From Planctomycetota bacterium (GTDB lineage: Bacteria; Planctomycetota; Planctomycetia; Planctomycetales; Planctomycetaceae): DNA of 16,199 bases. The notes under the pieces are model-generated. The model saw only the letters and a list, made by a program, of their open reading frames with translations. It ran no database searches and had not been told where the DNA came from. This document shows, in pieces, positions 1-8,508 of the stretch (position 1 is the stretch's first letter; every line of letters begins with the position of its first letter). The stretch spans positions 1 to 16,199 of the forward strand of contig JAJRTM010000863.1 in the NCBI GenBank assembly GCA_024278285.1, in the 5' to 3' direction. The translations under genes were made by a program, and so were the position numbers.

Positions 1-1160
1 AGTCCGCTGGAGACTACTTCCCCGGCTGCCCATAATCCAGGTAGAGACGTCTTTCCGGAATCATCAATGACGACCCCGCCAATCATATAATGAGCCCCCG
101 GACGGACAGGGATTAAATCGGATCTGATATCCAAAGCAAATTGAGCACAAACCTGCATAATGTTCGGAAAGCGGTCGTTGATTAAATCATTGCTGAGATG
201 ACGCAAATCGAGATAGACACATGCATGCTTTGTCTTTTCCATTTGAGCAGTAATCGCCCGGCTGACGATATCCCGCGGTGCGAGTTCAGCCGCTTCGTCG
301 TAATCGGGCATGAAGCGATAACCGGTCACATCGACCAAATACGCTCCTTCGCCACGGACTGCTTCGGAAATTAAATAGCGGGAACCACCTGCGATATACA
401 AGACGGTTGGATGAAACTGCATCATCTCCATATCTCGCATTTTCACGCCAGCTCGAAAGGCGATTGCGTGACCATCGCCTGTTGCAATTTCCGGGTTGGT
501 CGTTTCTCGATACAACCGCCCTGCCCCGCCGGTTGCCAGGATGGTTTGTTTCGCCCAGACAAAAGTTTTCCCATGATACGAGTTCCAGACCAGCGCCCCA
601 ACACAACTGTTATTGTGCGTCAGCAAATCGATGATGAAAGTTTTTTCCCACAGTTGAGTCGTGGGTCGTTTTCTGACGGTTTCCAACAACGCCCGCATCA
701 ATTCGCGACCGGTTGCGTCCCCCAGGGCATGAGCAATACGGCGGTGACTGTGACCACCTTCTTTTGTTAAAGAGACCCTTCCATCAGTACGATCAAACTT
801 CGCACCGAAATGTAATAGTTCTTCAATTAGTTCCGGAGCCGCCTGCGTGATACGATTGACCGTTTCGATATCACACAGTCCCTTCCCGGCATCAATGGTA
901 TCTGCTGAATGAGATTCAAAATCATCGAGAGGATCGAGAACACTGGCAATCCCGCCCTGTGCTTTGGTACTGTTGGAAAGTTCCGCGACATCTTTGGTGA
1001 TGATCGTCGTTTCCAATGCAGGATCGATTTCAATAGCTGCTCTTATTCCTGCTATTCCTGCCCCGATAATGAGAATATCGGTAAAAGCATGCGGGATTCG
1101 TTTCGGGTTAAATCGAACCAGATAACGCCGATCAACAGGAGGAGTGAGTTCTGTTTTCAT
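1..1160 (-). CDS. nadB: L-aspartate oxidase, 3' end outside the window
   Basis: FAD enzyme that oxidises L-aspartate to iminoaspartate, the first step of de novo NAD synthesis, in the cytoplasm. The 386 codons seen start at ATG 1160 and stay open to the window edge; the family is usually about 530 residues, so roughly 150 C-terminal residues are missing. Visible motifs: FAD-binding GAGIAG (residues 33-38), TKAQGGIA (65-72), the substrate-site stretch EGGHSHRRI (134-142), MQFHPT (247-252), SEAVRGEGA (265-273), LAPRDIVSRAI (293-303), GAHYMIGG (355-362) and LPGLWAAGE (373-381). EGGHSHRR together with LAPRD points to NadB rather than succinate dehydrogenase or fumarate reductase flavoprotein. There is no clear Shine-Dalgarno sequence before the start. 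It begins 28 bp after the SDR stop on the same strand, so the two may be co-transcribed. Confident call. Confidence 0.95.
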   Translation of the reverse strand, partial: MKTELTPPVDRRYLVRFNPKRIPHAFTDILIIGAGIAGIRAAIEIDPALETTIITKDVAELSNSTKAQGGIASVLDPLDDFESHSADTIDAGKGLCDIETVNRITQAAPELIEELLHFGAKFDRTDGRVSLTKEGGHSHRRIAHALGDATGRELMRALLETVRKRPTTQLWEKTFIIDLLTHNNSCVGALVWNSYHGKTFVWAKQTILATGGAGRLYRETTNPEIATGDGHAIAFRAGVKMRDMEMMQFHPTVLYIAGGSRYLISEAVRGEGAYLVDVTGYRFMPDYDEAAELAPRDIVSRAITAQMEKTKHACVYLDLRHLSNDLINDRFPNIMQVCAQFALDIRSDLIPVRPGAHYMIGGVVIDDSGKTSLPGLWAAGEVVSSG

Positions 1161-1188
1161 TAAGATTACAAATCATCGCTTACGAAAC

Positions 1189-1989
1189 TTAAATCGTCAT
1201 CGAAGAAAAACCGCCATCGACGACCAAGTTTTCTCCTGTGATAAAACTGCCTGCATTTTCTGATGCCAATAACAGTACCGCTCCAGCTAACTCTTGTGGT
1301 TCACCAAATCGGTTGGCTGGGGTGTGCCTCATAATCGATTCCACACGATCAGGCGTGAGAACTTTTCGATTTTGTTCGGCTGGAAAGAAGCCGGGTGAAA
1401 GAGCGTTAACGCGAATATTCTGCTCTGCCCATTCGCGAGCCAAATTCAATGTCAAATTAAGCACCGCGGCTTTGGTTGCAGAATAAGTAAACACACGCGA
1501 AAGCGGAATCATGCCTGACATCGATGCAATGTTGATGATTGAACCACGATGATTTTCTTCGAGCCAATGCTTCGCAAAGACCTGACACGTAAGACGAACC
1601 GAACGCAAATTCACATTGAAAATGCGGTCCCATTCTTCATCGGTAATATCCAGAAAAGGGGTAGGCGAATTGATCCCCGCCCCATTAACAAGAATGTCGG
1701 AAGTGTGACCCGTTTCATTCAGTTTAGAAATAAGAGTTTCCAGGTCTTCTTGTGAGGTCACATCAGCAGCAATAAACTGAGCAGAACCGCCGGCGTCCTG
1801 AATGGCAGCAACTCGGTTTTCTCCCGCTTCTTCAGATCGACCAACAACGGCAACATGTGCGCCCGCAGATGCAAGGCAGTCGCTGATGGCACCACCCAGA
1901 ACGCCGGTGCCGCCAATCACGACAGCCGTTTTTCCAGTCAGGCCGAACAAGTTAGTCAGATAATCAGCAGGTGTTGTACTCATGGTCAT
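1189..1989 (-). CDS. SDR-family NAD(P)-dependent oxidoreductase, fructuronate-reductase-like
   Basis: Classical short-chain dehydrogenase of 266 residues. The Rossmann glycine motif is GGTGVLGG (26-33), the NNAG position reads NGAG (102-105), and the catalytic residues are S156, Y169 and K173 (YSATK). The C-terminal part [20 protein letters not shown] (201-220), followed by [10 protein letters not shown], resembles, from memory, SDR enzymes annotated as D-mannonate oxidoreductase/fructuronate reductase and gluconate 5-dehydrogenase. A sugar-acid substrate is therefore likely but inferred. The start at 1989 is supported by AGGAG at 1996-2000, six bases before the ATG; a second ATG follows at 1983. 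That Shine-Dalgarno abuts the hairpin at 2001-2026, which could affect initiation. It lies between mqnD and nadB, and neither suggests a shared pathway. Confidence 0.88.
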   Translation of the reverse strand: MTMSTTPADYLTNLFGLTGKTAVVIGGTGVLGGAISDCLASAGAHVAVVGRSEEAGENRVAAIQDAGGSAQFIAADVTSQEDLETLISKLNETGHTSDILVNGAGINSPTPFLDITDEEWDRIFNVNLRSVRLTCQVFAKHWLEENHRGSIINIASMSGMIPLSRVFTYSATKAAVLNLTLNLAREWAEQNIRVNALSPGFFPAEQNRKVLTPDRVESIMRHTPANRFGEPQELAGAVLLLASENAGSFITGENLVVDGGFSSMTI

Positions 1990-2000
1990 TTAATTCTCCT

Positions 2001-2142
2001 CGTTCCCAAGCTCCTGCTTGGGAACGTATCCTGGAAGCTCCTGCTTCCTTTTTAAGTTAGATTTCGTACTCTGTAACCTCCTATAGACATTCAAGAAGCA
2101 GGAGCTTCTGTCCCGTGTGTTCCCAAGCAGGAGCTTGGGAAC
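2001..2142. repeat. Inverted pair of double hairpins (REP/BIME-like)
   Basis: Four perfect hairpins lie in the mqnD-SDR gap. A (2001-2026) has an 11-bp stem and loop TCCT. B (2033-2048) has a 6-bp stem GGAAGC/GCTTCC and loop TCCT. C (2094-2109) has a 6-bp stem AGAAGC/GCTTCT and loop AGGA. D (2119-2142) has a 10-bp stem and loop AGGA. D is the reverse complement of A, and C of B, so the block is a nested palindrome around a 45-bp spacer (2049-2093). The core CCCAAGCAGGAGCTTGGG looks like a dispersed bacterial intergenic palindrome. There is no T-tract, so a simple intrinsic terminator is unlikely. Confidence 0.85.
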
Positions 2143-2156
2143 AAGAGTCGAAAGCC

Positions 2157-3017
2157 TTAACCGATGAAATCGACATCGACTTTATGGGGAATAATCCCGG
2201 CTTCAAAACCGCGTTTCATCAATTCTGCAACGGCTTTGCGACCGACTTCGCCAAAATCGAGCGTCCAGTCGTTGACGTACATGCCGACGAATTTGTCTGT
2301 CTTGGCGGTATCGAGGTCACGCCCGTATTTCATTGCATAAGCCAAGGCATCCTCACGGTGATCGAGTCCGTATTGAATACTCTGCTTGAGGTAGACGGTC
2401 ACTTCTTCCATTACTTCGCGACCAAGATCCCGTCGAATCGCATTCGCACCAAGTGGCAACGGCAAGCCCGTTTCTTCGTACCACCAAACGCCCATATCGA
2501 TGACGAGCGAAAGCCCCTGGTCGCCATAAGTAAGTTGACCTTCGTGAATAATCAGCCCGGCATCAACTTCGCCGCGTTCCACCAGATTAAGAATTTCATC
2601 AAACGGATGTTCCACATAAGTTGCCTGATCACCCAGCAACAATTGCAATGTCAGAAATGCAGTCGTCAACTTGCCGGGAATCGCGATTGTTTTCCCCTTC
2701 AGGTCATCAACAGACATTTCCGATTTCGCGACAACCATCGGGCCATATTTATCGCCCATGCTTGCGCCACAGGAACAGATCGCGTATTTATCAGCCAGGT
2801 GAGCGTAACCGTGCAGCGAAACAGCGGTCAATTCCAACTCGCCGCTGAACGCGCGCTGGTTAAGCGTTTCGATATCTTGAAGTTCATGCGTAAAGTTATA
2901 ACGCCCGGTATCGATTTTATCGTTCGCCAAGGCGTGAAACATAAACGCGTCATCAGGATCGGGGCTGTGACCAACATGGATATCCATTTTTTCAAGTTCC
3001 GTCATGCTTGCTTCCAT
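2157..3017 (-). CDS. mqnD: 1,4-dihydroxy-6-naphthoate synthase (MqnD family)
   Basis: Last dedicated naphthoquinone-ring-forming step of the futalosine route to menaquinone: converts cyclic dehypoxanthine futalosine to 1,4-dihydroxy-6-naphthoate. The 286-residue protein has a periplasmic-binding-protein-like fold without a signal peptide. Visible landmarks: HVGHSPDPDDAFMFHAL (14-30), DIETLN (48-53), GLIIHE with the probable catalytic His158 (154-159), GLPLPLGA (184-191), RRDLG (195-199) and the C-terminal YVNDWTLDFGE (247-257); this pattern matches MqnD better than MqnA. The open frame extends upstream to 3110, but that stretch runs into the repeat and lacks family similarity. ATG 3017 or ATG 3005 (GGAAG five bases before it) is more plausible. 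Other menaquinone genes are not in the window. The next gene on the strand is separated by the 2001-2142 palindromes. Confidence 0.88.
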   Translation of the reverse strand: MEASMTELEKMDIHVGHSPDPDDAFMFHALANDKIDTGRYNFTHELQDIETLNQRAFSGELELTAVSLHGYAHLADKYAICSCGASMGDKYGPMVVAKSEMSVDDLKGKTIAIPGKLTTAFLTLQLLLGDQATYVEHPFDEILNLVERGEVDAGLIIHEGQLTYGDQGLSLVIDMGVWWYEETGLPLPLGANAIRRDLGREVMEEVTVYLKQSIQYGLDHREDALAYAMKYGRDLDTAKTDKFVGMYVNDWTLDFGEVGRKAVAELMKRGFEAGIIPHKVDVDFIG

Positions 3018-3075
3018 TTTTATGATTCTTCTCACATTATTAGTGGCTAAAAGAAAAAAGAGCCACGGATTCACC

Positions 3076-3169
3076 CAGCACGGCTGGTCTGTTCTGACCG
3101 CCGTAACCAAATACTGATTTTCTAATATTTGCGAACCGTTCGTAAAATTTTACCGTTAGTAGTACGGAT
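3076..3169. repeat. Dispersed structured repeat, copy 1
   Basis: This 94-bp block recurs in the same orientation at 11324-11419; both begin CAGCACGGCTGG and end near TTTTACCGTTAGTA. Hairpin 1: ACGGC (3080-3084) pairs with GCCGT (3100-3104), and GGTC (3086-3089) with GACC (3096-3099), leaving a T bulge. Hairpin 2: TTTGCGAA (3128-3135) pairs with TTCGTAAA (3139-3146) around CCG, with one G-T pair. Hairpin 3: CCGT (3153-3156) pairs with ACGG (3164-3167). It lies 59 bp upstream of mqnD, so mqnD transcripts may include it on the minus strand. Confidence 0.8.
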
Positions 3170-3224
3170 CAAACACAGATAAAAAAATTGCCACTCAGGC
3201 AACAGAAGTATTTTCATGCCAGAT

Positions 3225-3245
3225 GAAGTTGAAAAACTTCTTTTT
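3225..3245 (+). terminator. Hairpin plus T-tract
   Basis: GAAGTT (3225-3230), loop GAAA, AACTTC (3235-3240), then TTTTT (3241-3245): the form of a short intrinsic terminator on the plus strand, although the stem is only six AT-rich base pairs. No plus-strand protein gene precedes it, so it would end either a non-coding transcript from the repeat region or nothing at all. Confidence 0.35.
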
Positions 3246-3421
3246 CATTTGCGTTTTGTTGTGAATCCAGTCCTCTTTTACCATTGAAGTTTCGTTTATT
3301 TGTTTAACAATAATTTCTCGCAAAGGTGACAAGAAGAAAAGGATCATTTTCAGTTTTTTTCTTCTGTCCCTTATTTAGTTTTTACTTCTTCAGAAGAATT
3401 GATCCGTGTTCATCCGTGGCT

Positions 3422-3755
3422 GTAAAATGCTTCAGCCATTATAAAAGTATGAAGAACCTTTTTATATCATTCATTAAGTGAAATTTCAGGTTCTCAATTA
3501 TTGTCACGGCACAGAACAGATTCAACAAGAAACCAGCCTAGCATTCAATCAGAATTCCTCAACCGCTGTAGGTTCAGAAGATGGAATTGTTCGTAAAATA
3601 CGTGGCGATTCCCCGTTGAAGTGACCTCTTCTCGACGAGAGGGAACAAATCGGTTGAAATCTGCGTTTCTGTTCGATTACCCTGTATCGTAGCTGTTCAC
3701 ATATCAATCCAAGCAGGGTTGAATTAAATTTTATGATTAAAGACAGGAGCCAGCA
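3422..3755. other. Leader region of the Gfo/Idh/MocA gene, no gene seen
   Basis: I see no coding frame with a ribosome binding site or family similarity in this AT-rich stretch. It should hold the promoter of the gene at 3756, but I cannot place -35 and -10 boxes with confidence. A small dyad TCTCG-A-CGAGA lies at about 3629-3639. The only clear signal is AGGAG about seven bases before the ATG at 3756. Confidence 0.5.
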
Positions 3756-5237
3756 ATGTCCGAACCAGTTAACCGACGCGATTTCATCAAGACAACCGGA
3801 ACCCTCGCCGCCGCGGCTGGGGTCAGTTCGCTTGCATCAACTTCTGCCAATGCAAAGGGTTCCAACGAGCGAATCCGCATCGGCTTCATCGGACCAGGTG
3901 GTCGTGGTTTTGGCGCTCATGTAAAAACGTTGGCCAAGATGAAAAATAACGGAGCCAACATCGAACTGGTTGCAGTCGCGGAAGTTTACAGTAAACAACG
4001 CGATAAAGTTGCAGATTACATCAAGCAGCAAAACGGTAATGCTCCTGCGAAGTATGTCGATTACCGCGACATGATCGAAAAAGAAGAACTCGATGCGGTC
4101 TGCATCGGCACGCCGGACCACTGGCACTGCAAGCAAATTATCGACAGCCTGAACGCTGACTTGCACGTTTATTGTGAAAAACCGATGACGAAGTATGTCG
4201 AAGAAGCGATGCAAGTTGCCGATGTCTGGAAGAAAACTGGCAAAGTAATGCAGGTTGGCGTGCAATCTTCTTCGCTGCCTGTCTGGTCGCAGGTGAATGA
4301 GTTACTCAACGAAGGAAAACTCGGAAAGGTTCTGCAATTTCAGACCGAATATTTCCGCAATTCCAACATGGGACAGTGGCGATACTATGCTCTTGAAAAA
4401 GAGATGAACCCGAAAACAATCGATTGGAAACGCTGGCTCGGTGTGGAAGAAGGTCTCGCTGAAGATGTGCCGTTTGATCGAGCCGTCTACCGACAATGGC
4501 GCCGCTTCTGGCCTTACGGATCCGGCATGTTTACCGACCTGTTCGTACATCGCACAACAACAATGCTCAAAGGAACCGGACTGAGATTCCCTTCACGCGT
4601 TGTCGGTGCAGGCGGTATCTATATGGAATACGATGGCCGTGACGTTCCCGATGTCGCCACCGTTGTCGCCGATTTCGATTCAGGCGTGCAAGGTTTAATC
4701 AATGCAACGATGTGCTGCCAGGAATCTCGTATTCAACAAACAATTCGCGGTCACTACGGCTCGTTCGTTTTTGGCAACGGCGAGAATTTCCAGACCTTCA
4801 AGTTCATTCCAGAACGTCCGCAGGTCACCCACAACAGCAAGTTGAAAGAGGAGGATATCAAAGTCAACATCCCGCTGGCTAAAGGGGTGCATAGTACCGA
4901 TCTGCATTTCCAGAACTGGATCGATGCAATTTCTAAAAACGATCCTTCCTTCTGCAATAACCCGCCAGATTTAGGAGCAGCCGCGATCGCAACGGTCATT
5001 CTTGGCGCCCGCAGTTACCGGGAAGATCGTGTCTTCTACTTCGATGGCAAAACCGGTTCGATCACCGATGGCAACGGCAGTTGGTCGAAGCAGTGGGAAG
5101 AACGTTCCCACGCCAGAAAAGAAGCTGCCCACATCCCCGGCTGGACCGCAGGAAACTACGGCTCCACCCTCGACGAACCAGAATACATGAAACTAGCCGG
5201 CCCCTGGATCAACGGCAAACCACCACAAAACGGTTAA
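3756..5237 (+). CDS. Tat-exported Gfo/Idh/MocA-family oxidoreductase
   Basis: A 493-residue protein with a twin-arginine signal (NRRDFIKTTG, residues 6-15, then an Ala-rich stretch ending ANA at 31-33), so it is probably exported folded with its nucleotide cofactor. The Rossmann dinucleotide motif is GFIGPGGRGFG (43-53). GTPDHWH (118-124) and CEKPMTK (140-146, the conserved EKP) are typical of the Gfo/Idh/MocA superfamily, followed by the C-terminal substrate domain. Members oxidise or epimerise sugars and cyclitols with NAD(P); secreted Tat versions are abundant in planctomycetes, and their substrates are mostly unknown. The start at 3756 is supported by AGGAG and by placing the Tat motif at the N-terminus. 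It has a 738-bp gap upstream and a palindromic element downstream, so it is probably monocistronic. Confidence 0.92.
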   Translation: MSEPVNRRDFIKTTGTLAAAAGVSSLASTSANAKGSNERIRIGFIGPGGRGFGAHVKTLAKMKNNGANIELVAVAEVYSKQRDKVADYIKQQNGNAPAKYVDYRDMIEKEELDAVCIGTPDHWHCKQIIDSLNADLHVYCEKPMTKYVEEAMQVADVWKKTGKVMQVGVQSSSLPVWSQVNELLNEGKLGKVLQFQTEYFRNSNMGQWRYYALEKEMNPKTIDWKRWLGVEEGLAEDVPFDRAVYRQWRRFWPYGSGMFTDLFVHRTTTMLKGTGLRFPSRVVGAGGIYMEYDGRDVPDVATVVADFDSGVQGLINATMCCQESRIQQTIRGHYGSFVFGNGENFQTFKFIPERPQVTHNSKLKEEDIKVNIPLAKGVHSTDLHFQNWIDAISKNDPSFCNNPPDLGAAAIATVILGARSYREDRVFYFDGKTGSITDGNGSWSKQWEERSHARKEAAHIPGWTAGNYGSTLDEPEYMKLAGPWINGKPPQNG

Positions 5238-5262
5238 GCTGTTGGCAAATAAGTGACGCAAT

Positions 5263-5434
5263 CGGGTAGCTCAGTCAACCCGTCCAGGGTTGCCTGAGTG
5301 CCGTCAGGCACCCGAGGCATTGAATGAAGGTTTTGAGGATCAATATCAGGGTTATCTGAAATAAAACTCCTCGGGTTGCTACGCACTCAGACAACCCTGG
5401 ACGGGATTGTCTGAGCTACCCGTTGAGCTACCCG
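5263..5434. repeat. Inverted pair of double-hairpin arms
   Basis: The left arm (5263-5317) and right arm (5369-5422) are imperfect reverse complements over about 55 bp: both read CGGGTAGCTCAG at the outer end and CCCGAGG at the inner end. Each arm contains a long hairpin: CTCAGTCAACCC (5270-5281) with GGGTTGCCTGAG (5287-5298), and CTCAGACAACCC (5386-5397) with 5403-5415, one bulged A. The left arm adds GTGCC/GGCAC (5298-5311). The terminal TGAGCTACCCG is tandemly duplicated (5412-5422, 5424-5434). It fills the gap between the oxidoreductase and ATPase genes. Confidence 0.9.
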
Positions 5435-5478
5435 TTACAAAGAAACCGCACTGGTAGCATAAAAGAGGAAAAATCGAA

Positions 5479-8199
5479 ATGGAAACAATTTTCAGTCGCC
5501 ACTGGCATCATCTCCCTGAGTCTGAGGTTGTCGAGTTACTTGATACAAACCTGGAAAGTGGACTGGATTTATTTGCCATTGAAGATCGGCAAGAACGATT
5601 CGGGGCGAACTCCATTACCTCGAAAAAAGGGCATGGAGCGCTGGTTCGTTTTCTGCTGGAGTTCCATCAACCTCTGATTTACATCTTACTGGTTGCAGTA
5701 CTCGTCACTGCTTTCTTGCAAGAATGGGTTGACGCAGGTGTGATTCTTGGCGTTGTATTGGTTAACGCTTTTATTGGCTTCATTCAGGAATCAAAAGCAA
5801 TTAAAGCGATTGAAGCACTTGCCAGAACAATGACCAGTGAAGCAACTGTCTTACGAGCGGGAAAGAAAAAACATATTCCCGCAACAGAACTGGTTCCGGG
5901 GGATGTTGTGTTTCTGCAATCAGGGGACAAAGTTCCTGCAGATATCCGATTGCTTCGTTGTCGAGAGTTGCAAACTGATGAGTCTTCCTTGACGGGAGAA
6001 TCTCTACCGGTCGAAAAGCATACCGATTTACTGGAGTGCGACACCGTTCTGGCTGATCGCCGTAATATGGTCTATTCATCAACGCTCGTCACCTACGGAA
6101 CGGCTACAGGGATTGTAACAGGAATCGGTAACAGCACCGAAATTGGTCGTATCTCAGAATTGATTTCTTCAGCAGTGGTTTTAGCCACACCTTTGACTCG
6201 CAAGATTGCTCATTTCAGCAAACTACTGTTGTATGTCATTCTTGGCATGGCGACTGTGACATTTGTCGTCGGGATTATGCGGGGCGAATCCTGGCTGCAT
6301 ATGTTTATGGCTGCCGTTGCTTTGGCAGTCGGTGCGATTCCAGAAGGCCTGCCGGCTGCGGTAACCATCACCCTGGCAATTGGTGTCGGCAAAATGGCAA
6401 AACGCCATGCAATCATTCGGAAGCTGGCTGCAGTTGAAACCCTGGGAAGTACCACGGTTATCTGTTCCGATAAAACCGGGACACTCACCAAAAACCAGAT
6501 GACTGTTCGCAATGTATTCGCAGGAGGGGAATTGTTGACTCTCTCTGGCATCGGCTATGCACCAGAAGGAGAATTTTCAGATCATAAAGAAGCGATTGAT
6601 CCGTGCTCAAATATAGCCCTGGCCGAATGCTTGAAAGCTGGCCTGCTCTGCAATAACTCATCGCTTTCGCACACAGAAGAAGGCTGGCAAGCTGATGGCG
6701 ACCCCACAGAAGCAGCGTTGATTACCTCTGCCCTCAAAGCGAAAATCGAGCCGGAGTCGCTAAAACGAGAATTCCCAATTCTAGATACCATTCCATTTGA
6801 GTCACAGCATCAGTATATGGCCACTTTGCACAAAGAGGGATCGAGCAAAACCACCGTTGCCTATCTGAAAGGATCTGTAGAAAGCATTTTACAACGATGT
6901 GACAACACAATTGACAAAGCTGGTACACAGACGGTTTTGAATCCAGACACAGTACACAAACGTGTTGACGAACTGGCATCAGATGGGCTGCGAGTGCTGG
7001 CGTTTGCTCGTTGTGAATTTCCATCGAGCACGATTTCAATTGGACACCAGGATGTGGCGAGTGGACTCAGTTTCCTGGGATTGCAGGGAATGATTGATCC
7101 GCCACGCCCTGAAGCTGTTCGGGCGGTTCATGCCTGCCAAGCTGCGGGAATTCAGGTCAAAATGATTACAGGAGATCATGCAGGAACCGCAGCAGCAATT
7201 GCCGGACAAATCGGTTTGAACGGAGTTGACCAGAAGGAGGGCACAGAAAATGTTATTACCGGAAAAATGCTGTCTGAAATGTCGGACACCGAACTCATCG
7301 ATGCAGCGCAAGAAACAGCAGTCTTTGCGAGAGTCGCGCCAGAGCAGAAGTTGCGTCTGGTGGAAGCACTGCAATACCGGGGCCATGTTGTCGCCATGAC
7401 CGGTGACGGCGTGAACGATGCCCCTGCATTACGTCGGGCAGATATTGGTGTCGCGATGGGGATCACCGGCACAGAAGTCTCGAAGGAAGCCGCCGATATG
7501 GTGCTCACAGATGATGATTTTTCTTCTATCGAAGCGTCAATCGAAGAAGGTCGAGGGGTCTTTGATAATCTTATCAAGTTCCTCACATGGACACTGCCAA
7601 CGAACATCGGAGAGGGACTGGTCATCATGGCGGCAGTCTTCGCTGGTGCCCAACTTCCCATTCTTCCCGTGCAAATATTGTGGATTAACATGACCACGGC
7701 AGTCTTTCTTGGTTTGATGTTGGCTTTTGAGCCGAAAGAGCCGGGCATTATGCTTCGTTCACCTCGCGATCCGGCAAGCCCGATACTATCCCGAACACTG
7801 ATCTTCCGAATTCTCTTTGTCGGTACCTTGTTATTAATCGGTGCGTTTGGATTGTTCGAATGGGCATTGTCTCTTGGAAAAAGTGAAGCGGCGGCGAGGA
7901 CAGTCGCCGTTAATGTATTCGTCTTCGGAGAACTTTTCTACTTATTCAATTGCAGGTCACTTACTGTTTCCATGTTCTCAATTGGTCTGTTTAGTAATCG
8001 CTGGCTGTTAGGTGGTGTCGGGATAATGATTGTTCTTCAGCTTGCTTTTACATACGTACCAATTATGAACATCATGTTTCACAGTGAGCCAATTGGCTTA
8101 ATCGAATGGTCACTTATTTTAGGAGTCGGATTTATGATATACGGGATTGTCGGTATCGAAAAATGGTTGCGAAGGATAGGGACCCCAGAGACCGGGTAG
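5479..8199 (+). CDS. P2-type cation-transporting ATPase (CtpF/Ca2+-ATPase-like)
   Basis: A 906-residue integral membrane pump that couples ATP hydrolysis to cation transport. In order: N-terminal cation-ATPase domain, M1-M2 (about 65-105), actuator loop with TGES (172-175), M3-M4 with PEGLPA (288-293), phosphorylation site DKTGTLT (D331), nucleotide-binding KGSVES (464-469, usually KGAPE), TGDHAGT (564-570), hinge TGDGVNDAP (641-649), then the C-terminal membrane domain. Compared with SERCA ion ligands, E289 (M4), N709/E712 (M5, NIGEG) and N737/T740 (M6) are present, but the M6 aspartate is alanine (A741 in WINMTTAVF). Bacterial CtpF-like pumps share this M6 pattern, as I recall. Ca2+ is plausible; other cations cannot be excluded. 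The start at 5479 has GAGG ten bases upstream. Probably a single-gene unit. Confidence 0.93.
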   Translation: METIFSRHWHHLPESEVVELLDTNLESGLDLFAIEDRQERFGANSITSKKGHGALVRFLLEFHQPLIYILLVAVLVTAFLQEWVDAGVILGVVLVNAFIGFIQESKAIKAIEALARTMTSEATVLRAGKKKHIPATELVPGDVVFLQSGDKVPADIRLLRCRELQTDESSLTGESLPVEKHTDLLECDTVLADRRNMVYSSTLVTYGTATGIVTGIGNSTEIGRISELISSAVVLATPLTRKIAHFSKLLLYVILGMATVTFVVGIMRGESWLHMFMAAVALAVGAIPEGLPAAVTITLAIGVGKMAKRHAIIRKLAAVETLGSTTVICSDKTGTLTKNQMTVRNVFAGGELLTLSGIGYAPEGEFSDHKEAIDPCSNIALAECLKAGLLCNNSSLSHTEEGWQADGDPTEAALITSALKAKIEPESLKREFPILDTIPFESQHQYMATLHKEGSSKTTVAYLKGSVESILQRCDNTIDKAGTQTVLNPDTVHKRVDELASDGLRVLAFARCEFPSSTISIGHQDVASGLSFLGLQGMIDPPRPEAVRAVHACQAAGIQVKMITGDHAGTAAAIAGQIGLNGVDQKEGTENVITGKMLSEMSDTELIDAAQETAVFARVAPEQKLRLVEALQYRGHVVAMTGDGVNDAPALRRADIGVAMGITGTEVSKEAADMVLTDDDFSSIEASIEEGRGVFDNLIKFLTWTLPTNIGEGLVIMAAVFAGAQLPILPVQILWINMTTAVFLGLMLAFEPKEPGIMLRSPRDPASPILSRTLIFRILFVGTLLLIGAFGLFEWALSLGKSEAAARTVAVNVFVFGELFYLFNCRSLTVSMFSIGLFSNRWLLGGVGIMIVLQLAFTYVPIMNIMFHSEPIGLIEWSLILGVGFMIYGIVGIEKWLRRIGTPETG

Positions 8200-8508
8200 T
8201 CGTTACTACTGACGCAACGATTAACTCGAGAAAACAAAGGTGGAAAACAAAGGTTTCAGGAACCCGTTATTAGTGTGGCTGTGCCAAAAATACGGTGAAT
8301 AAAAGAAATAAACGGTTTGAGAATACCACGCAACTCCACCGGCAAGACTTGCATCTATGAATCAGAAAGTGGAAACTGTGATCGTCTCATTTACAAATGA
8401 TCGTAAATATCTCAAAATCTGAAAAGGCCAATTTATAGCCCGTGAACGAATACGAACACTGTGCGATCCATCTATTGATAGGCCATCATGAATGTTAGAG
8501 GAGTTTTG
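8200..8508. other. Intergenic leader of the GH29-like gene
   Basis: No coding frame is supported here. It contains an 11-bp direct repeat GAAAACAAAGG (8230-8240 and 8243-8253), a dyad ATTTAC/GTAAAT (8389-8394, 8403-8408) that could be an operator, and GAATACGAA (8448-8456), a motif repeated upstream of the Asp-box gene. AGAGGAG at 8497-8503 is the ribosome binding site that favours ATG 8509 over ATG 8488. Confidence 0.5.

Larger units (their letters stand above)
3061..3421. repeat. 361-bp segment bounded by a 10-bp inverted repeat
   Basis: AGCCACGGAT at 3061-3070 is the exact reverse complement of ATCCGTGGCT at 3412-3421. The right end reads GATCCGTGTTCATCCGTGG (3401-3419), and a degenerate inverse copy lies inside at about 3164-3180. 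The segment is non-coding, AT-rich, carries the 3076-3169 repeat, and shows no obvious target-site duplication. It could be a MITE-like unit or simply two copies of a common dispersed intergenic motif. The second copy of the inner repeat (11324-11419) lacks these ends, which argues against one mobile unit. Confidence 0.4.

Noticed and set aside
407..770. Plus-strand frames inside nadB
   Set aside because: They are opposite-strand shadows; the minus-strand reading carries continuous NadB motifs.
2001..2142. Short CRISPR-like array
   Set aside because: The repeats are nested inverted hairpins, not direct repeats with uniform spacers, and no cas genes are present.
2115..3050. 311-codon open frame on the plus strand
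   Set aside because: It is the complement of mqnD, which has strong family motifs; the plus-strand translation has no recognisable domain, and its first part lies in the 2001-2142 palindrome.
3018..3110. N-terminal extension of mqnD to ATG 3110
   Set aside because: The added 31 residues come from the dispersed repeat region, lack family similarity, and better starts exist at 3017 and 3005.
5263..5434. Insertion sequence remnant
   Set aside because: Inverted arms are present but the spacer is only 51 bp, with no transposase fragment or clear target duplication; a paired hairpin element explains it better.
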